Shown here: positions 26,235 to 36,300 of the stretch, in pieces | Numbering within the stretch: the stretch's first letter is position 1 | Layout of the letters: each line of letters opens with the position of its first letter | Source: an uncultured Vampirovibrio sp. | GTDB lineage: Bacteria > Cyanobacteriota > Vampirovibrionia > Gastranaerophilales > Gastranaerophilaceae | Assembly: GCA_910577395.1 (NCBI GenBank) | Contig: CAJTLG010000010.1 | Location: 1 to 64,000 of the forward strand | DNA length: 64,000 bases | Reading direction: 5' to 3' | Translations under genes and position numbers: made by a program | Notes under the pieces: model-generated | Database searches by the model: none | Told to the model about the DNA's origin: nothing | The model's input: the letters and a program-made list of their open reading frames with translations, nothing else

Positions 26235-27494
26235 TTATGGTTCGTATTTTTTGAATATCAATGAAGCATTGTGTCCGCCAAAACCAAACGAATTTGTAAG
26301 CGCATATTTAATATCGGCTTTTACCGGTTTATGCGGCACATAGTTTAGGTTTGCAACGCATTCATCCTGATTGTCAAGGTTGATAGTAGGAGGAACAATG
26401 CCGTCATTTAAAGCTTTTATACAAACTATGGACTCAGCGGCACCTGTTGCGCCAAGCATATGTCCATGCATACTTTTTGTTGAAGAAACTTTTAAATCAG
26501 GATTTACATCCAAGTCACCAAAAATTCTTGCAATTGCTTTTGATTCTGCAGCATCACCAAGACCGGTCGATGTGCCATGGGAATTTACATACCCCACTTC
26601 TTTGGCCTCAATACCTGCATCTTGAACAGCAAGCTCCATAGCCTTTGCAGCACCATCCCCGCTTGGGTCCGGAGCAACGATATCATAAGCATCTGCAGTT
26701 TGACCATAACCTACAACTTCGGCATAAATTTTAGCGCCGCGTTTTTTAGCATGTTCAAGTTCTTCTAAAATAAGAACTGCGGCACCTTCCGACATTACAA
26801 AACCGTCTCTGTCTTTATCGTAAGGACGAGAAGCTCTTTGCGGTTCATCATTTCTTTTTGACAAGGTTCTTGCAGATGTAAATGCACCGATACCAAGCCT
26901 TGTAATAACGGCCTCTGCACCGCCTGCAATAATTACATCGGCATCACCATATTGTATACTTCTAAATGCATCCCCTACACAATGTGCAGATGTTGCACAT
27001 GCGGTAACGATTGCTTTATTTAAACCTTTAGCACCATATTTCATAGAAATCCTGCCGGCACCCATATCGGAAATTATCATAGGAACCGTAAAAGGCGAAC
27101 ACTTGGAGGGGCCTCTGTCTATTATAGTATGGTGTTGTTTTTCAAATGTATCAAACCCGCCTGCAGCAGAGCCAACAATTACACCGAAACGATAAGGGTC
27201 AACATTCTCTGTTGAAACACCGGAGTCTTCAACCGCCTCTTCGGCAGCAGTCATAGCAAACTGGGTATATCTATCCATTCTTCTTGATTCTTTAGGGTCA
27301 AGTTTGCTTATAGAATCAAAATCTTTAACTTCACCTGCGATGTGTACAGTGTGTCCTTCAAGTGTAATGTTTTCTATTGTTGAAATGCCGCTTTTTCCTT
27401 CAAGCAGACTGTTCCAAAATTTATTAACACCGGCACCAAAAGGTGAAATTATACCTACACCGGTAACTACAACTCGTCTTTTATTTGTGTTCAT
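26235..27494 (-). CDS. fabF: 3-oxoacyl-[acyl-carrier-protein] synthase II
   Basis: A condensing enzyme of fatty-acid elongation using malonyl-ACP. The Cys-His-His triad is seen in TACATSAHC, NSHGTSTGLGD and SMHGHMLGATGA. The length is normal from ATG at 27494, which has AGAGGAA eleven bases upstream; the frame extends to 27548 without support. It follows acpP in the usual acpP-fabF order, with a 175-bp gap. Confidence 0.96.
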   Translation of the reverse strand: MNTNKRRVVVTGVGIISPFGAGVNKFWNSLLEGKSGISTIENITLEGHTVHIAGEVKDFDSISKLDPKESRRMDRYTQFAMTAAEEAVEDSGVSTENVDPYRFGVIVGSAAGGFDTFEKQHHTIIDRGPSKCSPFTVPMIISDMGAGRISMKYGAKGLNKAIVTACATSAHCVGDAFRSIQYGDADVIIAGGAEAVITRLGIGAFTSARTLSKRNDEPQRASRPYDKDRDGFVMSEGAAVLILEELEHAKKRGAKIYAEVVGYGQTADAYDIVAPDPSGDGAAKAMELAVQDAGIEAKEVGYVNSHGTSTGLGDAAESKAIARIFGDLDVNPDLKVSSTKSMHGHMLGATGAAESIVCIKALNDGIVPPTINLDNQDECVANLNYVPHKPVKADIKYALTNSFGFGGHNASLIFKKYEP

Positions 27495-27669
27495 AATAAA
27501 TAAAGTTCCTCTTTTAAGGCTTTCTATTTTCCGGGCAAAAGATACCAATAAAGCGTATGAAAGTTAAATAAGGGAAAATCCCGCATTTAAACGGTTAAGC
27601 AAAGAGGGATTATCCCAAATCAACCTAAATAATAACTTATAAACCAAGTATCTTTAAACTAAGTAAAGC

Positions 27670-27903
27670 TTAGTTAAGATGAGCGTCAATATAATCAACG
27701 GCATCTTGTACTGTAGCAATTTTTTCAGCTTCTTCATCAGGAATTTCGCAGCCGAATTCTTCTTCAAAAGCCATAACTAATTCAACAGTATCTAATGAAT
27801 CAGCACCTAAATCATTTGTAAAGCTTGCTTGCGGAGTTACAAGATTTTCATCAACGCTTAATTGGTCTACTACTACTTTTTTTACTCTTTCTAATGTGCT
27901 CAT
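27670..27903 (-). CDS. acpP: Acyl carrier protein
   Basis: A 77-residue carrier of fatty-acid intermediates, with the phosphopantetheine serine in LGADSLDTVELVMAFEEEF. ATG at 27903 is preferred, with GAGGTGAAGG upstream; the in-frame GTG at 27915 overlaps that site. A strong promoter lies about 50 bp upstream. Confidence 0.97.
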   Translation of the reverse strand: MSTLERVKKVVVDQLSVDENLVTPQASFTNDLGADSLDTVELVMAFEEEFGCEIPDEEAEKIATVQDAVDYIDAHLN

Positions 27904-27951
27904 TTTTACCTTCACCTCATTAAAATTAAATAATACTAACTAACATGACCG

Positions 27952-27980
27952 ATTATACTAGGCACATGATAAATTTGCAA
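27952..27980 (-). promoter_or_regulatory. Promoter of acpP-fabF
   Basis: On the minus strand TTGCAA (27980-27975) and a perfect TATAAT (27957-27952) are separated by 17 bases. The transcript would have a leader of about 40 bases ending in the acpP ribosome-binding site. Confidence 0.7.
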
Positions 27981-28022
27981 ATTGTAAAACCTTTGCAAAC
28001 CCAAATGTATACAAATTGTAAT

Positions 28023-28062
28023 AAAAAAGACGGGCGCATAATACAGCCTTCCCGTCTTTTTT
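28023..28062 (-). terminator. Terminator of the SLH-protein gene
   Basis: An 11-bp stem AAAAAGACGGG/CCCGTCTTTTT with T-rich flanks lies directly downstream of the SLH gene on the minus strand. Confidence 0.8.
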
Positions 28063-28078
28063 AGATTATAAACCTTAA

Positions 28079-29356
28079 CTATAGGTCTTCATTAATGCTT
28101 ACATCTTCTAAAAGCTTAATGTAAACAGTTTCACCTGCACGGGCAGAATAATTTACACCCTTGCTAACAAGACCACCTACAAGACCGGCACCTGCACCAA
28201 TCGGCGCACCAACAGCAAGGCCTGTACCAAGTTTGTCTTCAGGTATACCTATACCAAGACCGGCGCCAATACCAACTGCAGCACCGCCTGCTGTCCAAGC
28301 GGCAACTTTTTTCCACCAACTTTCTTTTAAATAGCCGTCACGGTTATTATGTACATATCCGTTAACTTCCGATGTTCTTCCGTCAGGAAGTTCCATTCTT
28401 GTGAAGTTAATTTTTACTTCACCGTTTTTGTTGAACCATTTCGGGTCAATTTTATCTTCAACTTCCGCATAAAGTTTAGTATTTGCAGGGATAACAGTTG
28501 TCCCTTCATCGGTTACAATATCATTTCTAACAGCAAACACAACATTGTCGCCTTCCTGGGAATTTTTAGATTTATAAACATCGGCAAATTCAGCTTTCAA
28601 AATGTTGCCTGAAGATATGATTTTTCTTGTATTTGTAACGGTAACAATATTTGATTCCGCATCTTTATGAACATTTAAATGTTCTACACCAAGGGTTTTT
28701 TCTGAAATTTCAGGGGCAACATATTCTTCTTTAACCGTATCAAGAGATTTGCTCAATTTAGCAAGCAATACAGCAGTTTCAGCCCTTGTAATTTCTCTTG
28801 CTGGTTCAAATTTTAAAGTATCCGGGTAATTAACATAAAGACCTAATTTTACAGCTTTTTCATAAGAATTTTTAGCCCAACCGGGAATTAAATCTACATC
28901 TGTAAAATTAGAAAGAATGCTTTCTTCAGCAACAACATTTTTTGTAATGTGACTCATTACTGAAGTAACTTCAGCTTTAATCATTTTATTTTCAGGCTTG
29001 AAAGTTTTATCCGGATAGCCGTAAACAAGGCCAAGCTCTTCTGATTTCATAATAGAATCAAAATTTTCAGTTAAAGCGTTAATATCAGTGTATGGATTTT
29101 GAACCTTCACTTCAAGGTCTTCATGACCAAGCACTTTTGTAAGCATTGCAACAAATTCACCCCTTGTGACAGAAACCTCAGGGTTAAATTTGGCATTTTC
29201 ATCAAGTTTCATAACATCTTTTGAAACCATTTCATTGATTTCAGCATTTGCCCAGTAAGCCTCTTCAACATCAGCAATATCGGCAGCTAAAGCCGGAGCT
29301 GATAATAAGAAAGCTAAAGAGGCAAAAGCAGTAAACAAGTTTTTTAAAATTTTCAT
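28079..29356 (-). CDS. Secreted SLH-domain protein with VirB10/TrbI-like C-terminal domain
   Basis: A signal peptide (cleavage after ALA near residue 24) is followed by three S-layer-homology repeats (about 30-200), which anchor proteins to the cell envelope. The C-terminal 200 residues look like the VirB10/TrbI barrel: VVFAVRNDIV, TTVIPANTKLYAEVED, MELPDGRTSEVNG. A glycine-zipper hairpin (AAWTAGGAAVGIGAG... GAPIGAGAGLVGGL) is inserted before a final strand, GETVYIKLLEDVSI. The same module occurs in the protein at 57.4-58.5 kb. It is probably an outer-envelope structural or pore protein. A GGTAGG site precedes the start. Confidence 0.75.
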   Translation of the reverse strand: MKILKNLFTAFASLAFLLSAPALAADIADVEEAYWANAEINEMVSKDVMKLDENAKFNPEVSVTRGEFVAMLTKVLGHEDLEVKVQNPYTDINALTENFDSIMKSEELGLVYGYPDKTFKPENKMIKAEVTSVMSHITKNVVAEESILSNFTDVDLIPGWAKNSYEKAVKLGLYVNYPDTLKFEPAREITRAETAVLLAKLSKSLDTVKEEYVAPEISEKTLGVEHLNVHKDAESNIVTVTNTRKIISSGNILKAEFADVYKSKNSQEGDNVVFAVRNDIVTDEGTTVIPANTKLYAEVEDKIDPKWFNKNGEVKINFTRMELPDGRTSEVNGYVHNNRDGYLKESWWKKVAAWTAGGAAVGIGAGLGIGIPEDKLGTGLAVGAPIGAGAGLVGGLVSKGVNYSARAGETVYIKLLEDVSINEDL

Positions 29357-29448
29357 ATTCCTACCTTCTCTCCCAATGTCCGTAAGTAAACTATATCTAT
29401 ATATTAATGAATAATATTACAAAAAGGTATTGTGTGCAAATTTGTAAA

Positions 29449-29488
29449 TAAAAACGCCTATCGGTATTTTAAAAACCGAAAGGCGTTA
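29449..29488 (-). terminator. Terminator of yggS-sepF
   Basis: AACGCCT-TCGGT pairs with ACCGA-AGGCGTT with one bulged base, followed on the minus strand by a T-rich run. It lies just downstream of sepF. Confidence 0.75.
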
Positions 29489-29523
29489 AATATTCTCCTA
29501 AATCCTAAACTCCGCTATGTTAA

Positions 29524-30051
29524 TTAGCCGTTAGTCTGGGGTGCATTCCACAATGCATCTCTTGATAATTTTGAACTTACCATCTCTTGAGAGAGATTTA
29601 TGTTATCCGGTGTAAAGATAAATACACAATCGCCGATTTTTCTTTGGTCACCGCCAAGAGCGTAAGTACAGCCGCAAAGAAAATCTACAACCCTTTGAGA
29701 TTGCTCTCTATCCAGAAGTTGAAGATTTAAAATAACGGTTTTCTTTTCTTTTAATGCTTCTGCAATTTGTTTTGATTCATTATAGGACCTTGGTTCGAAA
29801 ACAATTACCTCATAACCTCTCGGCTCACCTTCATAACCGCGTGAAGGCATAGAGATTACCTTTCTTTCATGTCTTGTGTAATTTGGTGCAGGTTTAAATT
29901 CAGGCATAAGTGCTGCATTCCTGTCTGTTGCATAGTCTGCATCAAATTCCCCTTGTAAACCTTGAAAAATGTCGTCTTCTTCTTTGCCGCTTTCAAACGG
30001 TGATGTTAAAAATTTAACAATATTGTTTATTGTGTTCGAAACTCCGGTCAA
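29524..30051 (-). CDS. sepF: Cell division protein SepF
   Basis: A membrane-associated FtsZ-ring anchor. The 175 residues comprise an amphipathic N-terminus, a linker and the SepF core: YEVIVFEPRSYNESKQIAEALKE, VILNLQLLDREQSQRVVDFLCGCTYALGG and IGDCVFIFTPDNI. Translation starts at TTG with a strong GGAGG nine bases upstream. The yggS-sepF order is the one found in Gram-positive bacteria and cyanobacteria. Confidence 0.94.
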   Translation of the reverse strand: MTGVSNTINNIVKFLTSPFESGKEEDDIFQGLQGEFDADYATDRNAALMPEFKPAPNYTRHERKVISMPSRGYEGEPRGYEVIVFEPRSYNESKQIAEALKEKKTVILNLQLLDREQSQRVVDFLCGCTYALGGDQRKIGDCVFIFTPDNINLSQEMVSSKLSRDALWNAPQTNG

Positions 30052-30069
30052 TGCCTTATCCTCCTAAAT

Positions 30070-30714
30070 TTATTCAAATAATGTTCTACCAAGTCTTATC
30101 ATTGTTGCACCTTCTTCAAGTGCGATTTTGTAATCATTGCTCATCCCCATGGAAAGTTCTTTCAGGCGGTACATTTCTTTTAATCCGTACATTTCCCTGA
30201 AAAGTTTTCTAATTAAAACAGTATCATCAGTCAAAGGTGCTATTGTCATAAGCCCTTCAACACTGATACTGTCAAAGTCACTGATTTTATCAAGCAAATT
30301 TTCTAACTGAGAAGGAGCTATACCAAACTTTTGAATTTCCTGTGCATTATTTACCTGAATAAGGATTTTTTGCACAATCCCTTTTTGTTTGGCAATATCA
30401 TTGATGTGGCTTGCAAGCTCAACAGAATCAACCGAATGTATTAAATCGAACACACCGACTGCTTTCCTTGCCTTATTACTTTGCAAGTGTCCAATCAAAT
30501 GATAATGTGAATTTGAAGTGATTTCCTCCTTCATTAAGTGTATTTTTTCAATTGCATCCAAAACACGGTTTTCACCAAAATTATTCAGGCCCGCCCTGTA
30601 AGCTTCTTCCATTTTATCTGCCGTGTAATATTTTGATACGGCAATAATTGTCGGATTATACTTATTTGCAAATGTCAAAATGCGATTAAGGTTTTCAGAA
30701 ATCTTAGTATACAC
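30070..30714 (-). CDS. yggS: YggS-family pyridoxal-phosphate homeostasis protein
   Basis: A single-domain PLP-binding barrel protein involved in vitamin B6 balance. The PLP lysine lies in IIAVSKYYTADKM, with FGENRVLDAIEK, HLIGHLQSNKARKAV, SVDSVELA and LSMGMSNDYKIALEEGATMIRLGRTLF following. The length (214) is slightly short but complete. It is cotranscribed with sepF; pdxJ lies upstream beyond one accessory gene. Confidence 0.93.
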   Translation of the reverse strand: MYTKISENLNRILTFANKYNPTIIAVSKYYTADKMEEAYRAGLNNFGENRVLDAIEKIHLMKEEITSNSHYHLIGHLQSNKARKAVGVFDLIHSVDSVELASHINDIAKQKGIVQKILIQVNNAQEIQKFGIAPSQLENLLDKISDFDSISVEGLMTIAPLTDDTVLIRKLFREMYGLKEMYRLKELSMGMSNDYKIALEEGATMIRLGRTLFE

Positions 30715-30781
30715 TTTTTCACGCCTTTTAAAGCTATGTGATAAGCCTCTACCTTCAAGCTCAAATTAATTATAAACGCAA

Positions 30782-30950
30782 GGCATGCCCCATGACAACA
30801 TTTAATTTAGTAATCTATTTGTTGAATAAATCGCCATGGCAAAACATGCACCATGACATGTTTTTGACCGTTTTATTCTCCTTAACATTACTTAATAAAT
30901 ATAGATTTTTTCAAAAAACCATGGCATGGAAAAATAAAAATCGGCATGCC
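30782..30950. repeat. Cluster of CATG-centred palindromes downstream of the ART-like gene
   Basis: GGCATGCC occurs at 30782-30789 and 30943-30950, GCCATGGC at 30833-30840 and CCATGG at 30919-30924. A hairpin AAAACATG/CATGTTTT lies at 30841-30864. They fill the 238-bp gap between yggS and the ART-like gene; no gene is seen there. Confidence 0.6.
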
Positions 30951-30952
30951 TG

Positions 30953-32418
30953 TTATTTTTTTACAATATTGAACATATCTTTATAAATTTCAAAAGAACT
31001 TTTTATATCGTTCAATATAAAATTCCCCAGCCGCACACTTCTATCCTTAATATCAAATATTCTTTGCTTTAATGTTCTTGGTAAAAGCTCAAGTTTTTCA
31101 GGAGTATAAACCACAAATTGAGCTTCCGGTCTTCCAAGCTTTGAATTTATATCAAACATGTGCCTTGTAATATCTGTATCTTTTAAACTATTTATACCCT
31201 TTGTTGTATATATTGCATCATACCCATTATTTAGCATTATTTTTCTTAACAGAATTTCTTTTGCTGCCGAATGCTGTCTTGAAGTTTGCATAATATCAAA
31301 GACAATAGCAAAAGGATTTTCACTCTGGGGTATATGTTCGGCAGTTCTCTCATTTAAAAATGAATTTATCGTATTATATAAATTTATCATACCTTCCTGG
31401 GAAGTTATACCAACACGCATATCATTCGCTTTATAAGAAAGTAATTTTCCTTTTGGACCAGCCACACCTGCAAAAGTTTGCGCAACCTGTTCATCAGGTG
31501 TCAAATATATACCTGCACCGCACTCTCTTGCGACAGCCATTATACCGGTCTTGTTTAATTGGTTGCTGTTAAAAGGCGTAATACCTTTTTTAAATATTTT
31601 TCCTGTTTCTCCTGTACCATGATAGTATACGTTGTCTTTTGGCAGTATATCATCGGGGCAGATTTCAAAAGCGTTTATCTTTCTGTGAAGATTTACTATA
31701 TCAGAATTCACAGAAATATCTTTTATTTTAAAGTTATCTTCCAGAATCTTTAATACAGATAAAGTATTGTCACCATTAGGATTTAGACTCTTTTTTTGAA
31801 AAAATTCACTTAAAATATCCATATCGTCAGCATTGGATTTTAAAAATTGTTCAGTTCTTTCCTTGGAAATACCTTCCATTGTTAAAAAACCTTCTTTTCT
31901 GTCTAAAATAAGCTGTTTTGTTCTGTTTTGGATGCCTTTAAAGGCATCTGCAACATTTTCAGGAATTATTTCTCTATTCTTTTGAATAAAATCATCTAGA
32001 GTGTCAATCGCTTTTTCAAAATCAAATTTATCGCCCTCTTTAAAGAAGCTTTTAAAGTCTTCCAAATTCACACTGTATTCACTACCCCGTTTTTTAAGGA
32101 CTTCATTCAAAAGTTCTTCGCCCAATTTATAAGGTTTAGTTTTCATCGTGCTGCCGCTTAAAGTCTGTGCGGCTTTTACAGGATTTCTTCCGACAGCAGT
32201 GACTGCAAGCAATAAAGCCCCTACAACAGCAGCTGTTCCGTATATTTTTTTCTTTTGTGCTTTTGTAAATCTATCATCGATGGTATTCTTGATATGTACA
32301 GCTGCCCATACCGGCGGATTTAACATTAATAAAAAAAGGGGGTCTTTCTGGATTTCGATTTATTAACACCTGAAAAACCATTCTGTCCGGCAAAAGGTGC
32401 AACAATAGTACTATTCAT
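30953..32418 (-). CDS. ADP-ribosyltransferase-like membrane-anchored protein, split near its N-terminus
   Basis: The main frame (from ATG at 32326) has a membrane helix at 28-46, a helical middle, and a C-terminal domain with YHGTG (235-239), GAGIYLT (270-276, Y274) and RPEAQFVVYTPEKL (E401). These are spaced like the H-Y-E elements of ADP-ribosyltransferase-fold enzymes. The target is unknown. A 30-codon frame starts at 32418, encodes an N-terminus with NGFSGVNK, crosses a C5T7 run, and ends in TAATG shared with the main ATG. One extra T or C would join them; coupled reinitiation is the other possibility. There is no Sec signal peptide. Confidence 0.6.
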
Positions 32419-32494
32419 ACAACTAACCATTAACTTTCTGTTTACGTATAATTATACAAAACCAATGAATGTCAAAAATTGCCTAAATTAGTAC

Positions 32495-33202
32495 TTATAT
32501 TAAATCCATCATTTCTTTAACAGCCATTTCCAAACCGACAAATATTGCTCGGGAAACAATAGAATGACCTATATTAAGCTCGCAGAGCCCTTCGATTTCT
32601 TTCATTAAAGAAACATTTTCATAATTCAGCCCATGTCCGGCATTTACTTTTAAGCCAATGCTTTGGGCATATTTCGCGGCATCTTTTAATTTATTGAATT
32701 CAATATCACATTTGTCTGTGCCAAATGCATTAGCAAAAGAACCGGTATGCAGTTCAATATAATCGGCACCCGCATCTGCAGAGGCTTTAATCTGCTCTAA
32801 ATCAGGGTCAATAAAAAGGCTTACAATTATATTTTTTGAATGCAATGCCTCAATAAGTTTGGAAATTTTTTCAAAATTTTGAACAACATTCAGACCGCCC
32901 TCTGTTGTAAGTTCAAGCCTTTTTTCAGGAACAATACAGCAGGAATAAGGTGCAACAGATAATGCAATGTCGCGCATTTCATCAGTTGCAGCCATTTCAA
33001 GGTTTATATTTGCCTTTAAATTTTTCTTCAAAGCAATAACATCGGCATCTTTAATATGGCGCCTGTCTTCTCTAAGGTGTACGGTAATTGCAGCAGCGCC
33101 TGCCATTTCACATATAAGCGCAGCATCAAGAACACAAGGCTCTGCCCCGCCTCTTGCGTTTCTTAAAGTTGCAACATGGTCAATATTTACTCCTAAATTC
33201 AT
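32495..33202 (-). CDS. pdxJ: Pyridoxine 5'-phosphate synthase
   Basis: Condenses 1-deoxyxylulose 5-phosphate with 3-amino-2-oxopropyl phosphate in de novo vitamin B6 synthesis. The motifs NLGVNIDHVATLRNARGG, TVHLREDRRHI, NLEMAAT, SLFIDPD, IELHTGSFA, NAGHGLNYENV and NIGHSIVSRAIFVGLE are all present. ATG at 33202 gives the family N-terminus; the frame runs to 33238. It is divergent from the large zinc-ribbon ATPase gene. Confidence 0.96.
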   Translation of the reverse strand: MNLGVNIDHVATLRNARGGAEPCVLDAALICEMAGAAAITVHLREDRRHIKDADVIALKKNLKANINLEMAATDEMRDIALSVAPYSCCIVPEKRLELTTEGGLNVVQNFEKISKLIEALHSKNIIVSLFIDPDLEQIKASADAGADYIELHTGSFANAFGTDKCDIEFNKLKDAAKYAQSIGLKVNAGHGLNYENVSLMKEIEGLCELNIGHSIVSRAIFVGLEMAVKEMMDLI

Positions 33203-33359
33203 ATTTTTAAATTTAGCACTTTTTAATATGAAATACAAGATAAAAAGCTAGCTCATATGGTTGATTTTGACACCATTTTGCTGGACTAAATTGTAAATTA
33301 TTCATATAATAAGAAATGTTACAATAACATTCTTTTTAGCTTAAATAAAGAGAACACAA

Positions 33360-36300
33360 GTGAACTGTCCTAAATGTAAACATGAGGTAAATCAAAAAGA
33401 TATTATATGCCCAAATTGTAAGTTGAGGCTTGTCTTTGAATGCCCAAGGTGTAAAAGTGAAATAAAAATAGGAAGTTCATCCTGCAAAAAATGCGGCTTT
33501 GTTTTTGTAAAATTCTGCCCGGAATGCGGCAGTGCAAACTATGTTTCATCTACTCATTGCAGAAAATGTTTTCATCAGTTCCACGAAGAAGATATACCTG
33601 AAAGCACCCAAATTGAACAAAAAACAGAACAGCCTAAAAAACAGGAAATAAAAGAAATAAAAAAAGAACAAAAGCCGCAGCCTCAGCCCCAAAGCTTGCG
33701 CTTAAGTGTTTATGTCGATTTTATAACGCTTAAAAATGTTTTTGAAAAATATAAAGATGAAGAATTTAAACAAAAGGTTATTCTAAATATAAAAACAGCA
33801 ATTAAACTTGCGTTCAATATTACGCCTGATTTTATACAAGAAGATATTATTAATTTTAAAATTAATTATTCAAAAAAAATCAGTTTTTTAGAAAAAATTA
33901 ACAAATTTATTGAAGAATTTTCAAAATTTAACCTGATATTAAACGAAACACTTGGCGCCGATATATCATTTAAATTTGCGGTGCTTGGAGAAAACGAAAT
34001 AAAACCCAATACACCTGTTAAACAGCTTCAATACGGTATTGAAAAAGATATTATAACATCAGAAGGCGCATATAAAATATTATCTGATGAAATCCCGCTT
34101 ATAAAAATTTCGCCCGATTCTTATAAAATGGTATTTTTAGACCAAAAACCGGAATTTACCCAGAGCAAAAGCGTAAAAGAAGCGGTAGCACTGGAGCTTA
34201 TTTACGATACAATAAATGACCCGTCAAGCGAAATTAAAGGAATTTCACTAAACGCACCGCGCGGAGCAGGTAAAAGCTTTTTGCTTGAAAAACTTTATAA
34301 AAAACTTGAAGATACAAATATTATAGCATTAAAAGGTCACTGCAGCGCACTATCCCAAATAACACCCCTTGGCCTTGTTCAGGATGTCCTGCTTTCATTG
34401 TTTAATTTATCCTTTGTACCTTCAAAATACGAAAAAAGGGTGCAGGAATTAAGAAATGTACTTCAAAAAAACTTATCATTTGCAAGCAGCAAGGATACAC
34501 AAAACGGTGTATTTAATCCTGAAAAAATAGAAACACTTATAAACCTTGTATACCCTGTAGGGGAAGATTTTTATGAGAATATTCTTGCAAACAAACAAAG
34601 AACATTCTCGCATCTAAAGGATGTTCTTGAGGCTCTTCGCGGCGAATCACGGCTTGTATTAATTATTGATGATTTTGATTTAATTGATGAAACCTCTTTT
34701 GAATTTTTAAAATATTTAACAAACAAAGATTTCTTTGCCGGTAATGCAAAATTTCTTTTATGCTACAGAAACCAACATTCTTTAAATATGTATATAAATT
34801 CAGACAAGCTCCCAAAAAGTGCCTGTTTAAATATAAACCTTGCCGCAAATGAAATAGAGGATATTAAAGAGCATATAAAGCTAAGATTTGGTGCTTTTGA
34901 AATTTTACCCGAAAAAGTTTCAAACCAGATTATATTGAATTCTCAAGGAAATTTTGCCTATATTGAACAGGTATGTGAACATTTTCTTGAAACAAAAAAA
35001 GTTTATCTTAAAGACAAACAGCGGTTTGCATATGATATCAGGGAAGAAAACTATTTTGTACCCCAAACATTAAACGATATACTGGACAGCCGTTTAAAAT
35101 ATTTACAGGCTGTAAATTATCCTTACTATTGTTTCCTTGGCACCGCCTCTCTTTTAGGGGGAAAATTTACAAAATCAATTTTACAAACGGTATTTGAACT
35201 TAGTGATGATGATTTTATAAAAGCTGTATCGTTTCTTGAAAAAAGCGGCTACATAACCAAAAAAAGCGAAAATATATTCAAATTCAGAAACACACTTATT
35301 TGGACACACATTTATTCTGAAGCAAAAAATGATGAAAAGTTAAAAACCTATAGTGCAAAACTTTTAGCGGAAACATGCGAAAGAACTGTATCCTCACCTG
35401 CAATAAGGGCACTTTTAGCACAAACCATAGGGGATAAAGCACTTGCATTTGATTTATGGACAGCAAATTTAAAACTGGCGTCATATATTGGCGATGTGGC
35501 ATTTTATACTATGTGCCAAAAGCAAAGTCTTGCAAATCTAGAAGAAATGAAACACCCTAACGCCTTTTATATTAAAAATAATATATTTGAAAGGCTTGGA
35601 AAATTAACATATGCTAAAAATCCAAAAGAAGCGGTAGATTATTTATCATCAGCACTAATTCATGCTAAAAACAGGGATGAAGAAGAACGCGTGATAGAGC
35701 TTTCAGGGTATTTAATACACAGTTTAAAGCTAAACCAAAATTTCCCCGCTATAATTGAAACCGTAGATACCGTACTTCAATATTATGATAAACCGAAATT
35801 TGCCCTTCAAAGAGCACTAATCAAAACAAGAAAGGCAGAGGCACTTTTATATACGGGAAATTATGAAGAAGTAGGCACTATTGTAAATTCCGAAATTAAC
35901 CCGGTACTTCAGGATTGGTTAAAACACCCCAAAAAGAACGAATTTTCAACACTCAGGGAAATATATAATTCCTGGATAAAATCAAATATTATTTTAATAG
36001 AGGCCCTTGCACTTCAAGGTAACCCCGCAGTGTTTGAATTAATTGATGCCGTTGAAAAAGAAGTATTTAAAGATAAGAAAAAAGAAAAAATTGTCCTTAA
36101 TACAAAAATAATTGTAAATCTTAAGCTTGCAACAGCATATGCTTATACAATCAAGGGATATATAAGCCTGTCTGATGAAATTTTGCAATCTATAGTTAAA
36201 GATTTTTCATATGCAATTGATGATTCCAAACTAGTTTCAAAATGGAATTCCATTGATATTTTCAATAAAATCCTAAAAGGCGAATATGAAGAAAAAATAA

